Below, piece after piece: positions 20,083 through 26,761 of a DNA stretch of 64,000 nucleotides (positions are counted from its first letter, which is position 1; each line of letters opens with the position of its first letter). The notes under the pieces are model-generated. The model searched no databases and was not told the DNA's origin. It saw nothing but the letters and a program-made list of their open reading frames with translations. Location of the stretch: contig NW_026529174.1 in the NCBI RefSeq assembly GCF_026262505.1, positions 1 through 64,000 of the forward strand, written 5' to 3'. Source of the stretch: Trichomonas vaginalis G3. Lineage: Eukaryota; Parabasalia; Trichomonadida; Trichomonadidae. The position numbers and the translations under genes are program-made.

Positions 20083-20538
20083 TTACATGTCAAATTTCTT
20101 TTTCTCTGGCTCTGGCTCTGGCTCTTTCTTCTCTTCTTCTACTTTCTTTTCTTTCTTTTCTCTCTTCTTCTTCTTCTCTGGTGGAGTTATGTCAAATTTG
20201 GCGCAACCATATTTATGTAAAAGGTCTTTGTCCTTTAATAGCTCTTCTATTCTGTTTTCTATTTCATCTTCAAGAACAGCGCATGTGTCTTCTTTGCATT
20301 CTAAGAACTTTTGTTGGACTTCATCTTTCCAATCGGCGTCATCTCTGTCAACAAGTCTGTCATTGACAAACTTAAAGACTTCTCTGCTTAATGTTTTATG
20401 GTTCTTGTCATATTCCCAGAAACAGAACTTTAGAACAAATTCACCTTTCTTGTTGACACTATGTAAGATTTTATGGTCGACAGATGTTTTGCTGTCGAAA
20501 AGTTTGTCTCGAATATAGATAGCGAAATCGCTAGACAT
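20083..20538 (-). CDS. Unknown protein with Lys/Glu tail
   Basis: A 151-residue ORF. The first 110 residues look folded (FVLKFCFWEYDKNHKT, then helices). The end is a Lys/Glu/Pro run (EKKKKREKKEKKVEEEKKEP) typical of disordered nucleic-acid or nuclear proteins. It is transcribed divergently from the ATPase with only 36 bp between start codons. Copy C has a 156-residue version with a slightly longer tail. Confidence 0.7.
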   Translation of the reverse strand: MSSDFAIYIRDKLFDSKTSVDHKILHSVNKKGEFVLKFCFWEYDKNHKTLSREVFKFVNDRLVDRDDADWKDEVQQKFLECKEDTCAVLEDEIENRIEELLKDKDLLHKYGCAKFDITPPEKKKKREKKEKKVEEEKKEPEPEPEKKKFDM

Positions 20539-20574
20539 TTTCTAAAAGATAAAATTTTTAATTTTTCTAAAAAT
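20539..20574. promoter_or_regulatory. 36-bp divergent promoter
   Basis: TCTAAAAGATAAAATTTTTA and more T-rich sequence fill the gap between the start codon of the minus-strand Lys/Glu-tail gene and the ATG of the ATPase. Any core promoters for both must lie here or inside the genes. Confidence 0.45.
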
Positions 20575-21450
20575 ATGTTAGAAAAAAAGTTTGCTGACAT
20601 TGACAAGAAATTTGAGAATGTTTTAAACAAGAACAAGAGGAAGTTAGAAAATGCTCAGATAAAGCCTATACATGACAAGTTCTTATTTGCTCAGAATGGT
20701 ATAACAGGTCTAATTGCACCACCTGGGTCGGGTAAGACTTTCACTTATCTTAAAATGGCTGCACAACAACAAGAACTAGATGAGAAGAACCCATTCTATG
20801 AGTTAGTTGTCATTTGTAGTACTTCTGGTCAATTTGACCAAACCGTCAATTCGTTCAAAGATATTATAAAGAAGTCTAAGTTAGTATGTATAAAAGACTC
20901 TGAGTTGTTAGATTGGATAAAGAAGTACCAAAGAAGAGTTTTGAAGTACAATGCTATAAATGAGTATGTCAATTCGAAGTTTAAAGACCCAAATGAGGAA
21001 ATGCAGAGAATATTAGAGAAGAAACACTTCAGAAACAAACAGAAAGAGATAGAATACATTTCGAAGAAATTGCAATCTTACGATTGGAAGACTTACCCTC
21101 ATAGATGTCTTCTTATCTTAGATGACTTTGCTTCTCATCCTTTGTTAAAGAACAGAGAACAAGACATGTGTCGAATTCTCAAGAAGCTCAGACACTTTAA
21201 CATTTCAGTTGTCATTTGTGTACAGACAGCCAAGAGTTTAAGTAAGGATGTAAAGAGAATACTTACTGATATCATACTTTTCCCTGGATTGTCCGAAGAC
21301 GATTTCATGGAACTTATGAAAGAGTCCATGGCAGGTAAGTTTGACAGACATGAACTATGGGAGAAGTACAAAGTCATACAAGACCCTCATACTTCTTTCA
21401 GAATTCATATCTACGCAAACAAAGTTCAAATTGTAAAAAGTCAAGCTTGA
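20575..21450 (+). CDS. Genome-packaging ATPase (FtsK/HerA, A32-like)
   Basis: A 291-residue protein from the ATG at 20575; a longer frame upstream overlaps the divergent gene and is not preferred. Walker A is APPGSGKT at 48-55, Walker B is CLLILDDF at 178-185, and a sensor-like VICVQT follows at 213-218. These features and the size fit the packaging ATPases of Polintons, virophages and poxvirus A32, which pump DNA into capsids. It lies downstream of the capsid genes. The copy in element C is broken. Confidence 0.85.
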   Translation: MLEKKFADIDKKFENVLNKNKRKLENAQIKPIHDKFLFAQNGITGLIAPPGSGKTFTYLKMAAQQQELDEKNPFYELVVICSTSGQFDQTVNSFKDIIKKSKLVCIKDSELLDWIKKYQRRVLKYNAINEYVNSKFKDPNEEMQRILEKKHFRNKQKEIEYISKKLQSYDWKTYPHRCLLILDDFASHPLLKNREQDMCRILKKLRHFNISVVICVQTAKSLSKDVKRILTDIILFPGLSEDDFMELMKESMAGKFDRHELWEKYKVIQDPHTSFRIHIYANKVQIVKSQA

Positions 21451-21533
21451 AAAATAAAGAGTTTTGGCGACCAGGGTTTTTTACTACTCGCTGTTCTTCA
21501 TGAAATTTCATACGGAATTCAATAAAAATAATG

Positions 21534-21680
21534 TTTATGTTAGAATGTTTAATCTAACATGTTTTCTAACATGTTTAAAATTACAACATACTTCATGAAA
21601 TTTCATACGGAATTCAATAAAAATAATGTTTATGTTAGAATGTTAGATCTAACATGTTTTCTAACATGTTTTCTAACATA
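21534..21680 (+). repeat. TTAGATCTAA hairpin repeats, two copies (left flank of the 313-residue gene)
   Basis: Two runs contain TATGTTAGAATGTT followed by ATCTAACATGTTTTCTAACA; the second has the full 10-bp palindrome TTAGATCTAA. Each is preceded by AATTCAATAAAAATAATG. The inverted counterpart lies at 22720-22768, on the other side of the 313-residue gene. Confidence 0.8.
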
Positions 21681-21685
21681 ACTAT

Positions 21686-22627
21686 TTACAAGCGTTTTAC
21701 ATGGTATATGTTGCGATGGTTCATGACTCTAAACAATTTCGTAGCTTCTATTTCTTCTGTCAGTACATCGAATGTTTTAACGATACCGAAAGTTTCTTTA
21801 TACTTCTTCTTGACGTCAGATAGAAGGAAATCGTCAGCAGTTGGATAGTTTTTGTTCAGAAATGCTAACATGTTCATTTTATCTTCTGCTGGCTTTTCTG
21901 CTTCTTTCTTTAAGTCTGCATAGTCGTTTCTCATTCTTTCTATCTCTTTGACTGAGTAGTTATATTTCCTCATTGCTGCTTTACATTTAGAACATTGCGG
22001 GTTCATTTTTGCGTTATATTCTGAAACCTTACCTGCTAAAACAACTAAGGCGTCAATTGCTCTCTTCATCTCGAACATAGCGGGTCTTATTTGTTCGTTC
22101 CATACCTTACCTCTTCTATCTTTATCTCTTATTTCCCAAACACATTTTGCAACTAATGAAACAAAGTTGTCGTAGGTCTTAAATTCTTCGGATTTGTAAA
22201 GGTCAGAGATGTTCTTATATACCATGTCGCAATCTTTGTCCATAACCTTATGGTTGCAATGAAATCCTAGAAACTCATAGTTTACCTTTCGTATGAACTT
22301 CTTTATTTCTACTGAGTCAGTAACTTTAACTTCAATTTCGTCGAATTCAGGAATAGTGAGTTTTTGTTGTTGGATTTCAGGCAATTTGGGTAAATGGTCA
22401 ATAATGTCCTGCATTTCATAAAGATACTGTTCATTTGTTTCATCTTTCGCACTACAGTCTAAATTACTTGTTAAAAGTTCTTGCTTTATCTTCTGGATTT
22501 TTGTTTCGAAAGTATATGAAGAAGGAATGAAGTTTTTCATCTCTACCAACATAGATGTTGGATTCATAACTAACGAGTTTGGTGCTGTAGTTGTTTGAAC
22601 TGTTGTTGTGCCGATTGTTGAAATCAT
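21686..22627 (-). CDS. Unknown 313-residue cassette protein
   Basis: A helix-rich protein with Cys/His clusters that could bind zinc (GFHCNHKVMDKDCDMVY in the middle and PQCSKCKAAM near residue 215), followed by coiled coil. No family is recognised. The gene is flanked by inverted TTAGATCTAA repeats and forms a cassette that is also present in copy C (49644-50558) next to different neighbours. TTTTTATTTTGTATAAAAA lies upstream of the start. Confidence 0.75.
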   Translation of the reverse strand: MISTIGTTTVQTTTAPNSLVMNPTSMLVEMKNFIPSSYTFETKIQKIKQELLTSNLDCSAKDETNEQYLYEMQDIIDHLPKLPEIQQQKLTIPEFDEIEVKVTDSVEIKKFIRKVNYEFLGFHCNHKVMDKDCDMVYKNISDLYKSEEFKTYDNFVSLVAKCVWEIRDKDRRGKVWNEQIRPAMFEMKRAIDALVVLAGKVSEYNAKMNPQCSKCKAAMRKYNYSVKEIERMRNDYADLKKEAEKPAEDKMNMLAFLNKNYPTADDFLLSDVKKKYKETFGIVKTFDVLTEEIEATKLFRVMNHRNIYHVKRL

Positions 22628-22679
22628 ATTTTTTATACAAAATAAAAAAATATTTTTTTAAAAAAACCAACTTTATTTT

Positions 22680-22775
22680 TTATTTCGGGAAAACTCATGA
22701 AAATTCAAGAGTTTTAGACCATGTTAGAAAACGTGTTAGAAAACATGTTAGATCTAACATTCTAACATAAACATT
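22680..22775 (-). repeat. TTAGATCTAA hairpin repeat (right flank of the 313-residue gene)
   Basis: ATGTTAGAAAACGTGTTAGA, then AAACATGTTAGATCTAACAT and TCTAACATAAACATTATTTTT. It is inverted relative to 21534-21680, so the 313-residue gene sits between inverted repeats. Confidence 0.8.
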
Positions 22776-22803
22776 ATTTTTGCTGAAAAAGTGTTATTTT
22801 TTC

Positions 22804-22998
22804 ATGTCCGAAGACTCGAAGGTGCAACACTTCCAAAATACCGACGAACTCAGAAGAGCAGCATGGCAGTATCTTCTTGACAACTTCTTTGAGTTCTCCA
22901 GGCACACCTTGGAAAATGCTGAAGAACTCCGACACAGAGAATTTGGAGAAATTGCACTCCAATACTACCTTGACAAACAAAGGGTAAACAAAGGGTAA
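22804..22998 (+). CDS. Small unknown protein, cargo block
   Basis: A 64-residue ORF starting at MSEDSKVQHFQN; an in-frame Met eight codons upstream is less likely because T-rich promoter-like sequence precedes this ATG. It is mainly helical (LRRAAWQYLLDNFFEFSR). It is the first of a run of small, mostly plus-strand ORFs whose starts follow CATTTTTT-type tracts. No family is recognised. Confidence 0.6.
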   Translation: MSEDSKVQHFQNTDELRRAAWQYLLDNFFEFSRHTLENAEELRHREFGEIALQYYLDKQRVNKG

Positions 22999-23038
22999 AA
23001 TAAGACTAAAAACTTAACGTTTAAAAAGTGACATTTTT

Positions 23039-23239
23039 ATGAGCTCCGAGTCACCGAGAAAACTTGGTCAGATGTTAGCAGCTTACTTCCCTGAGGAGGA
23101 TGGAAGCGTTACATACGTAAGGTTCAAAAACAACGAACCTGGAATTGCGTACCAAATTCGCAATTACATGACCATGGAAGAGTACGAAAGGTTTCTACAA
23201 GAGAAACCAGCTCTAAACAACTCAGAAAAGAAAGAATAA
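23039..23239 (+). CDS. Small unknown protein, cargo block
   Basis: A 66-residue ORF (MSSESPRKLGQMLAAYF start) 40 bp after the previous gene, preceded by GTGACATTTTT. It has mixed charge with aromatic residues and a Lys/Glu end. No family is recognised. Confidence 0.6.
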   Translation: MSSESPRKLGQMLAAYFPEEDGSVTYVRFKNNEPGIAYQIRNYMTMEEYERFLQEKPALNNSEKKE

Positions 23240-23267
23240 AAAGTTTAACTCGTAATTGTTTATTTTT

Positions 23268-23894
23268 TTACTTGTATGGGCAAGCTGCAAGAATGAAGTC
23301 GACTATCTCGGTCTTTGTCTTGACCAGTTGGACTGCTCTTGCGAGTACGTCTGTTTTACGGTCTCCAGCTGGTGTCTGACCTTCGTAATTGCGCATGTTC
23401 TTGAGAGCTCCAGTTGTAAATGGTTGTAGGATGAAGAGTCTCTCAGACTGCTTGAGGTAGTCTTCACGGTCACGAACCGAATCTGTGGTACGAGTCGAAT
23501 CGGTCGATTTGAGGGAAGAGAGTGAGAGCCTGTCTTCTTCCATAGGGGCTGTGGCATACTCTTTGCGTAAACGGTTCAGACCTTCTTCGAACTCTTGGTC
23601 TCTCTTGGACTGAGATTGGAATTTGAATTGGGGTGGAGGGTTTGACATGAACATCCAAGGGTTAGGGAAGTAAGGCATGGGTTGAGGAGGGTAGTTTGGA
23701 AAGCCTTGTGGTGGGTAGTTTGGAAAGCCTTGTGGTGGGTAGTAACCTTGAGGTGGAAATTGGTAGTAATTCGGAGGTCCTTGTTGGAACTGAGGTTGCT
23801 GTGGGGAGCCTTGTGGAGGTGGAACCTGTTGTGGTGCTGGAGCATGCTGTTCTTCTGGCTGTGGAACGGGTTCAGTAGGTGGGACGTCGGACAT
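23268..23894 (-). CDS. Pro/Gln/Tyr-rich protein, cargo block
   Basis: A 208-residue ORF. Residues about 1-95 are low-complexity Pro/Gln with PPQGYYPPQGFPNYPPQGFP repeats, like prion-like or annexin-type tails. The C-terminal 110 residues look folded and charged (DREDYLKQSERLFIL, VQLVKTKTEIVDFILAA). The start MSDVPPTE overlaps the CGTCGGACATTCGTTTGTG seed from which the adjacent tandem array begins. A remnant with the same start is visible in copy C near 47330. Confidence 0.65.
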   Translation of the reverse strand: MSDVPPTEPVPQPEEQHAPAPQQVPPPQGSPQQPQFQQGPPNYYQFPPQGYYPPQGFPNYPPQGFPNYPPQPMPYFPNPWMFMSNPPPQFKFQSQSKRDQEFEEGLNRLRKEYATAPMEEDRLSLSSLKSTDSTRTTDSVRDREDYLKQSERLFILQPFTTGALKNMRNYEGQTPAGDRKTDVLARAVQLVKTKTEIVDFILAACPYK

Positions 23895-23916
23895 TCGTTT
23901 GTGTCTTAACCGTCTT

Positions 23917-24283
23917 TGTTCTGAAACAATATAATATTGTCTTGAAAAAGTACAATATTGTCTTGAAAAAGTACAATATTGTCTTGAAAAAGTACAACAT
24001 TGTCTTGAAAAAGTACAACATTGTCTTGAAAAAGTACAACATTGTTCTGAAAAAGTACAACATTGTTCTGAAAAAAAACATTGTTCTGAAAAAGTTCAAG
24101 ACTTGTTCTGAAAAAGTACAGCCGTACTCAAATTTGAGAGACATTGTACTGAATTTATACAACATTGTTCTGAAAAAGTACAACATTGTCTTGAAAAAGT
24201 ACAACATTGTCTTGAAAAAGTACAACATTGTCTTGAAAAAGTACAACATTGTCTTGAAAAAGTACAATATTGTACTGACTCAG
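23917..24283. repeat. 21-bp tandem repeat array
   Basis: About 16 imperfect copies of TTGTCTTGAAAAAGTACAACA, with variants (GTTCTG for GTCTTG, AATATT for AACATT). The unit is a multiple of three, so frames stay open on both strands and produce false ORFs. The array lies between two divergent cargo genes and may act as their regulatory region. Confidence 0.9.
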
Positions 24284-24284
24284 T

Positions 24285-24647
24285 ATGGAGCTTGACCCCT
24301 TAGACGAAGCAATTTATCTAATTGAGGTAAATGAAACCGTGAAGGAATATCTCAGCAAGTGCAAACCAAGCAAGTCCATTGGCTTCTGGTTGTCCAAGAA
24401 TAGTGTCTTAAAGTTGGAAATTGAAACAGGTGTTGCAATTCAAGTTCCAGAAGGCACTGCATTCGATGATATTAAGGATGTGAAGAAAGAAGCCCTCTTG
24501 AAGTTCTTCATGAAACGTCCTTGGATACTACTTCCATATCGTGAGAGCCCAATTCCACGAATTACACAAATTCTCAGAGCACTACTTCACTACTCTGGAC
24601 AGCCGTTCTTCATAACCTCAGAAGGCGACATCCAACCAATTCAGTAA
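24285..24647 (+). CDS. Unknown 120-residue protein, cargo block
   Basis: The ATG (MELDPLDEAIYLIEVNETV) directly follows the tandem array. It is a mixed alpha/beta protein with an LLPYRESPIPRITQILRALL segment. No family is recognised. A degraded relative of its start (IYFIELPE) is visible near 47620 in copy C, also directly after a tandem repeat array. Confidence 0.65.
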   Translation: MELDPLDEAIYLIEVNETVKEYLSKCKPSKSIGFWLSKNSVLKLEIETGVAIQVPEGTAFDDIKDVKKEALLKFFMKRPWILLPYRESPIPRITQILRALLHYSGQPFFITSEGDIQPIQ

Positions 24648-24674
24648 ACATCTCATTTTAACTTCACTTTTTTT

Positions 24675-24959
24675 ATGTTTTTACTCACACTCGTACTCAA
24701 CAGGTTTGTGTACAACTATTTCAACTGTGAACCTTGTATTGACCGGTCTTCCTGCAAATGCAAGTTCGGTCAATACACAATTTATGGTGGCAAGAAAGAC
24801 AGTGGGGAATGTTATTCTGACATCTGTTGTTGCGCTCGAGAGAGAATTGAAATTCCAGACCCAACTCCAACAAGAACTCTCAAGTTGCCGAAGACTCATG
24901 TGAAGAAGAAGCCTTCTGGTAAGTTTCTTATAGCCATATACATGGCACGCTTTGAGTAA
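24675..24959 (+). CDS. Small Cys-rich protein, cargo block
   Basis: A 94-residue ORF. A hydrophobic start (MFLLTLVLNRFVYNYF) is followed by a Cys cluster (CEPCIDRSSCKCKF, CYSDICCCARE) and a basic C-terminus. This could be a signal or anchor segment plus a disulfide or zinc domain. CTTCACTTTTTTT precedes the ATG, as for its neighbours. A similar-length frame on the other strand is judged a shadow because the plus-strand promoter tract and spacing fit the gene run. Confidence 0.5.
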   Translation: MFLLTLVLNRFVYNYFNCEPCIDRSSCKCKFGQYTIYGGKKDSGECYSDICCCARERIEIPDPTPTRTLKLPKTHVKKKPSGKFLIAIYMARFE

Positions 24960-24981
24960 AAACATTTTTTTCATTTTTTGA

Positions 24982-25566
24982 ATGAAGCAAGTTAAATTCG
25001 TCCCACACCAAACTCAATGGACCGATGAAGAGTTTCAAGCTATGGTTGAAGGTGTTGAGAACGACATAGACGGCGAACTTGAAGGAGCTCAAACCACAAT
25101 TGCAACCAAAATTGCAGAAGTCAAGGAACAAATAGCTCCACTTAAAGCTACCAAAGCTACTCTTGACCTCATGGATACTTACCGTTTAGAAGTAAAGAGT
25201 GGAATAAGACAATTAAAATTAAAACTTCTAAACTACGAAGCTATACTCCAAAAGTTAGCAGAAATGAGAAGACTTTACCAGAGCTACTTACATGTAAGGG
25301 ACTTACCTTCAAGCAGTCCGACCAAAGATGAATTTTCTGACATTGTCCCAATTTTGTCCGAAAGTCAGCTCAGATGTTTTGAACTGCTCCCAACATATCC
25401 AGAATATGAACGTTTGCCTGAACTCTTCCGCAATCTCAAAAAACGTTTTTTGGTTCTCATGTTCGAAACTTTTATCGGAAGAGACAACAAACGTTCAGAA
25501 GAAGAACAAGATATTATTTTAAACTTGTTGTATGACTTAACCGTCATAACAAGCTTTTTGAAGTAA
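24982..25566 (+). CDS. Coiled-coil protein, cargo block
   Basis: A 194-residue ORF starting MKQVKFVPHQTQWTDEEF. It is almost wholly helical, with a coiled-coil stretch (about residues 35-105) and a second helical part (ILNLLYDLTVITSFLK at the end). CATTTTTTGA precedes the ATG. No family is recognised. Confidence 0.65.
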   Translation: MKQVKFVPHQTQWTDEEFQAMVEGVENDIDGELEGAQTTIATKIAEVKEQIAPLKATKATLDLMDTYRLEVKSGIRQLKLKLLNYEAILQKLAEMRRLYQSYLHVRDLPSSSPTKDEFSDIVPILSESQLRCFELLPTYPEYERLPELFRNLKKRFLVLMFETFIGRDNKRSEEEQDIILNLLYDLTVITSFLK

Positions 25567-25598
25567 AACCGTCATTCTCAAACCACTTCATTTTTTCG

Positions 25599-26303
25599 AT
25601 GTCCGAACAAGCACCGAAGCCGAACACAATGGAAGATGTCCTTTCAATGTTGCCAGACAAGCGCCCAGTTCAAATTCAAATTTTGAATTTGAAAGCTCAT
25701 CTGACAAACACCGTTAAGACTCTCCAAAGTAGTCTTATGGAAGAGATGAAGGGACTTAAAGGTGAGTTCCTCATGAACCAAGCTTCCAATGAGAAAGTCC
25801 TGAACGATTTGACGGAAACCTTGCGCATTTACGCGAGAGAGAACCGAGACCTTGCCAGACTCATCTACCGTTTCTTCGAAGAGATAGACGCCATCTGGAA
25901 GGTACTCGGAAAGGACAGAACCTCCAACACCGTACTTCGTGAACACAGAATTGCCGAAGGAATTGTCGAGGAAGAAGAGAAACACGAAGAAGAGGAAGAG
26001 GAAGAAGAGGAAGAAGAGAAACACGAAGAAGAGGAAGTTTGGGCAACCCTTGTTGCCGATGACACTTACGAAATTTCCCAACCCTACCCATACCAAATCC
26101 GCAACAAGGAGACCGGCAAGGTTCTTACCCCAGTTCTCAACAACTTGGGACACTTGAACCTTACCCTTCGGAATTACGGTTCAATCTCCATGGGCAAGCT
26201 TGTCGCAATTCAATGGGTTCCAAATCCAAACAAGAGGACGAAGGTCAGACACATTGACGGTGACAAGCTCAACAACCGTAAGGAGAACCTCGAGTGGTTC
26301 TAA
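25599..26303 (+). CDS. Coiled-coil protein fused to a NUMOD4/HNH-like domain
   Basis: A 234-residue ORF. Residues 1-125 are helical, about 126-147 are an almost pure Glu linker, and the last 85 resemble the NUMOD4-HNH modules of phage-type homing endonucleases. Visible elements are YQIRNKETGKVL, then LVAIQWVPNP, then VRHIDGDKLNNRKENLEWF, matching the usual H-x-D-G-(x)-N-N-x-x-N-L-x-W pattern. It stops right after that pattern, so it may bind DNA rather than cut it. CTTCATTTTTTCG precedes the ATG. Confidence 0.75.
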   Translation: MSEQAPKPNTMEDVLSMLPDKRPVQIQILNLKAHLTNTVKTLQSSLMEEMKGLKGEFLMNQASNEKVLNDLTETLRIYARENRDLARLIYRFFEEIDAIWKVLGKDRTSNTVLREHRIAEGIVEEEEKHEEEEEEEEEEEKHEEEEVWATLVADDTYEISQPYPYQIRNKETGKVLTPVLNNLGHLNLTLRNYGSISMGKLVAIQWVPNPNKRTKVRHIDGDKLNNRKENLEWF

Positions 26304-26352
26304 GAGTAAAAAAATTTTATTTTAGGGGGAAACCCCGAGTAAATTTAAGTTT

Positions 26353-26616
26353 TTAGTTGCGTAAGCGGCTTAAATTAAGGATAATTTGGACAAGTAGTTC
26401 CTGACCTCTGAATTGGACTCTTTCGTCATCCCAGTTGCGTAGGAGGTCGTCCCAGAGGAGTTGGTAGAATTGCCATTCCAAGGACGATTTGTCCTCCCAG
26501 GCATTGAGGATGTACTGCTCGTAGAGTCTCATGACCTCTGCCTTGCACCAGACACCCTCTCCCTTGGAACGTAAGGCTTCTTCGAAGTGCTCGAATGCGA
26601 TTGGCTGCGGGACCAT
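26353..26616 (-). CDS. Small unknown protein, cargo block
   Basis: An 87-residue ORF from the ATG at 26616 (MVPQPIAFEHFEEALRSK). The frame stays open a few codons further, but only to a GTG. It is strongly helical and rich in Trp/Leu/Glu (LEWQFYQLLWDDLLRNW). It lies divergent from a 35-codon ORF. No family is recognised. Confidence 0.55.
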   Translation of the reverse strand: MVPQPIAFEHFEEALRSKGEGVWCKAEVMRLYEQYILNAWEDKSSLEWQFYQLLWDDLLRNWDDERVQFRGQELLVQIILNLSRLRN

Positions 26617-26646
26617 CCGAAATGACACTTTTTGTCCGTTTGGTCA

Positions 26647-26754
26647 ATGTTCGTGTCTCGTGCCATAGTCGACGAAAATACAGACAAACAGGTTATATAT
26701 GAGTTTGAGACCAAGAATGGTGTAACTCGACCTGTCCGATTCAAATTCGAATAA
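26647..26754 (+). CDS. Possible 35-residue peptide gene
   Basis: A short ORF (MFVSRAIVDENTDKQVIYEF start, ending FKFE) between the divergent small gene and the polymerase 3' end. ACTTTTTGTCCG precedes it, somewhat like the other cargo starts, and the composition is not low-complexity. It is too short to be sure. Confidence 0.35.
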   Translation: MFVSRAIVDENTDKQVIYEFETKNGVTRPVRFKFE

Positions 26755-26761
26755 AAATTTT

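Noticed and set aside
23872-24295. Long ORFs on both strands encoding repeats of YFFKTML or YNIVLKK
   Set aside because: They are by-products of the 21-bp tandem repeat, whose unit is a multiple of three.
24681-24974. 97-codon minus-strand ORF opposite the small Cys-rich gene
   Set aside because: The plus-strand frame has the T-tract upstream and the spacing shared by its neighbours. The choice is not certain.
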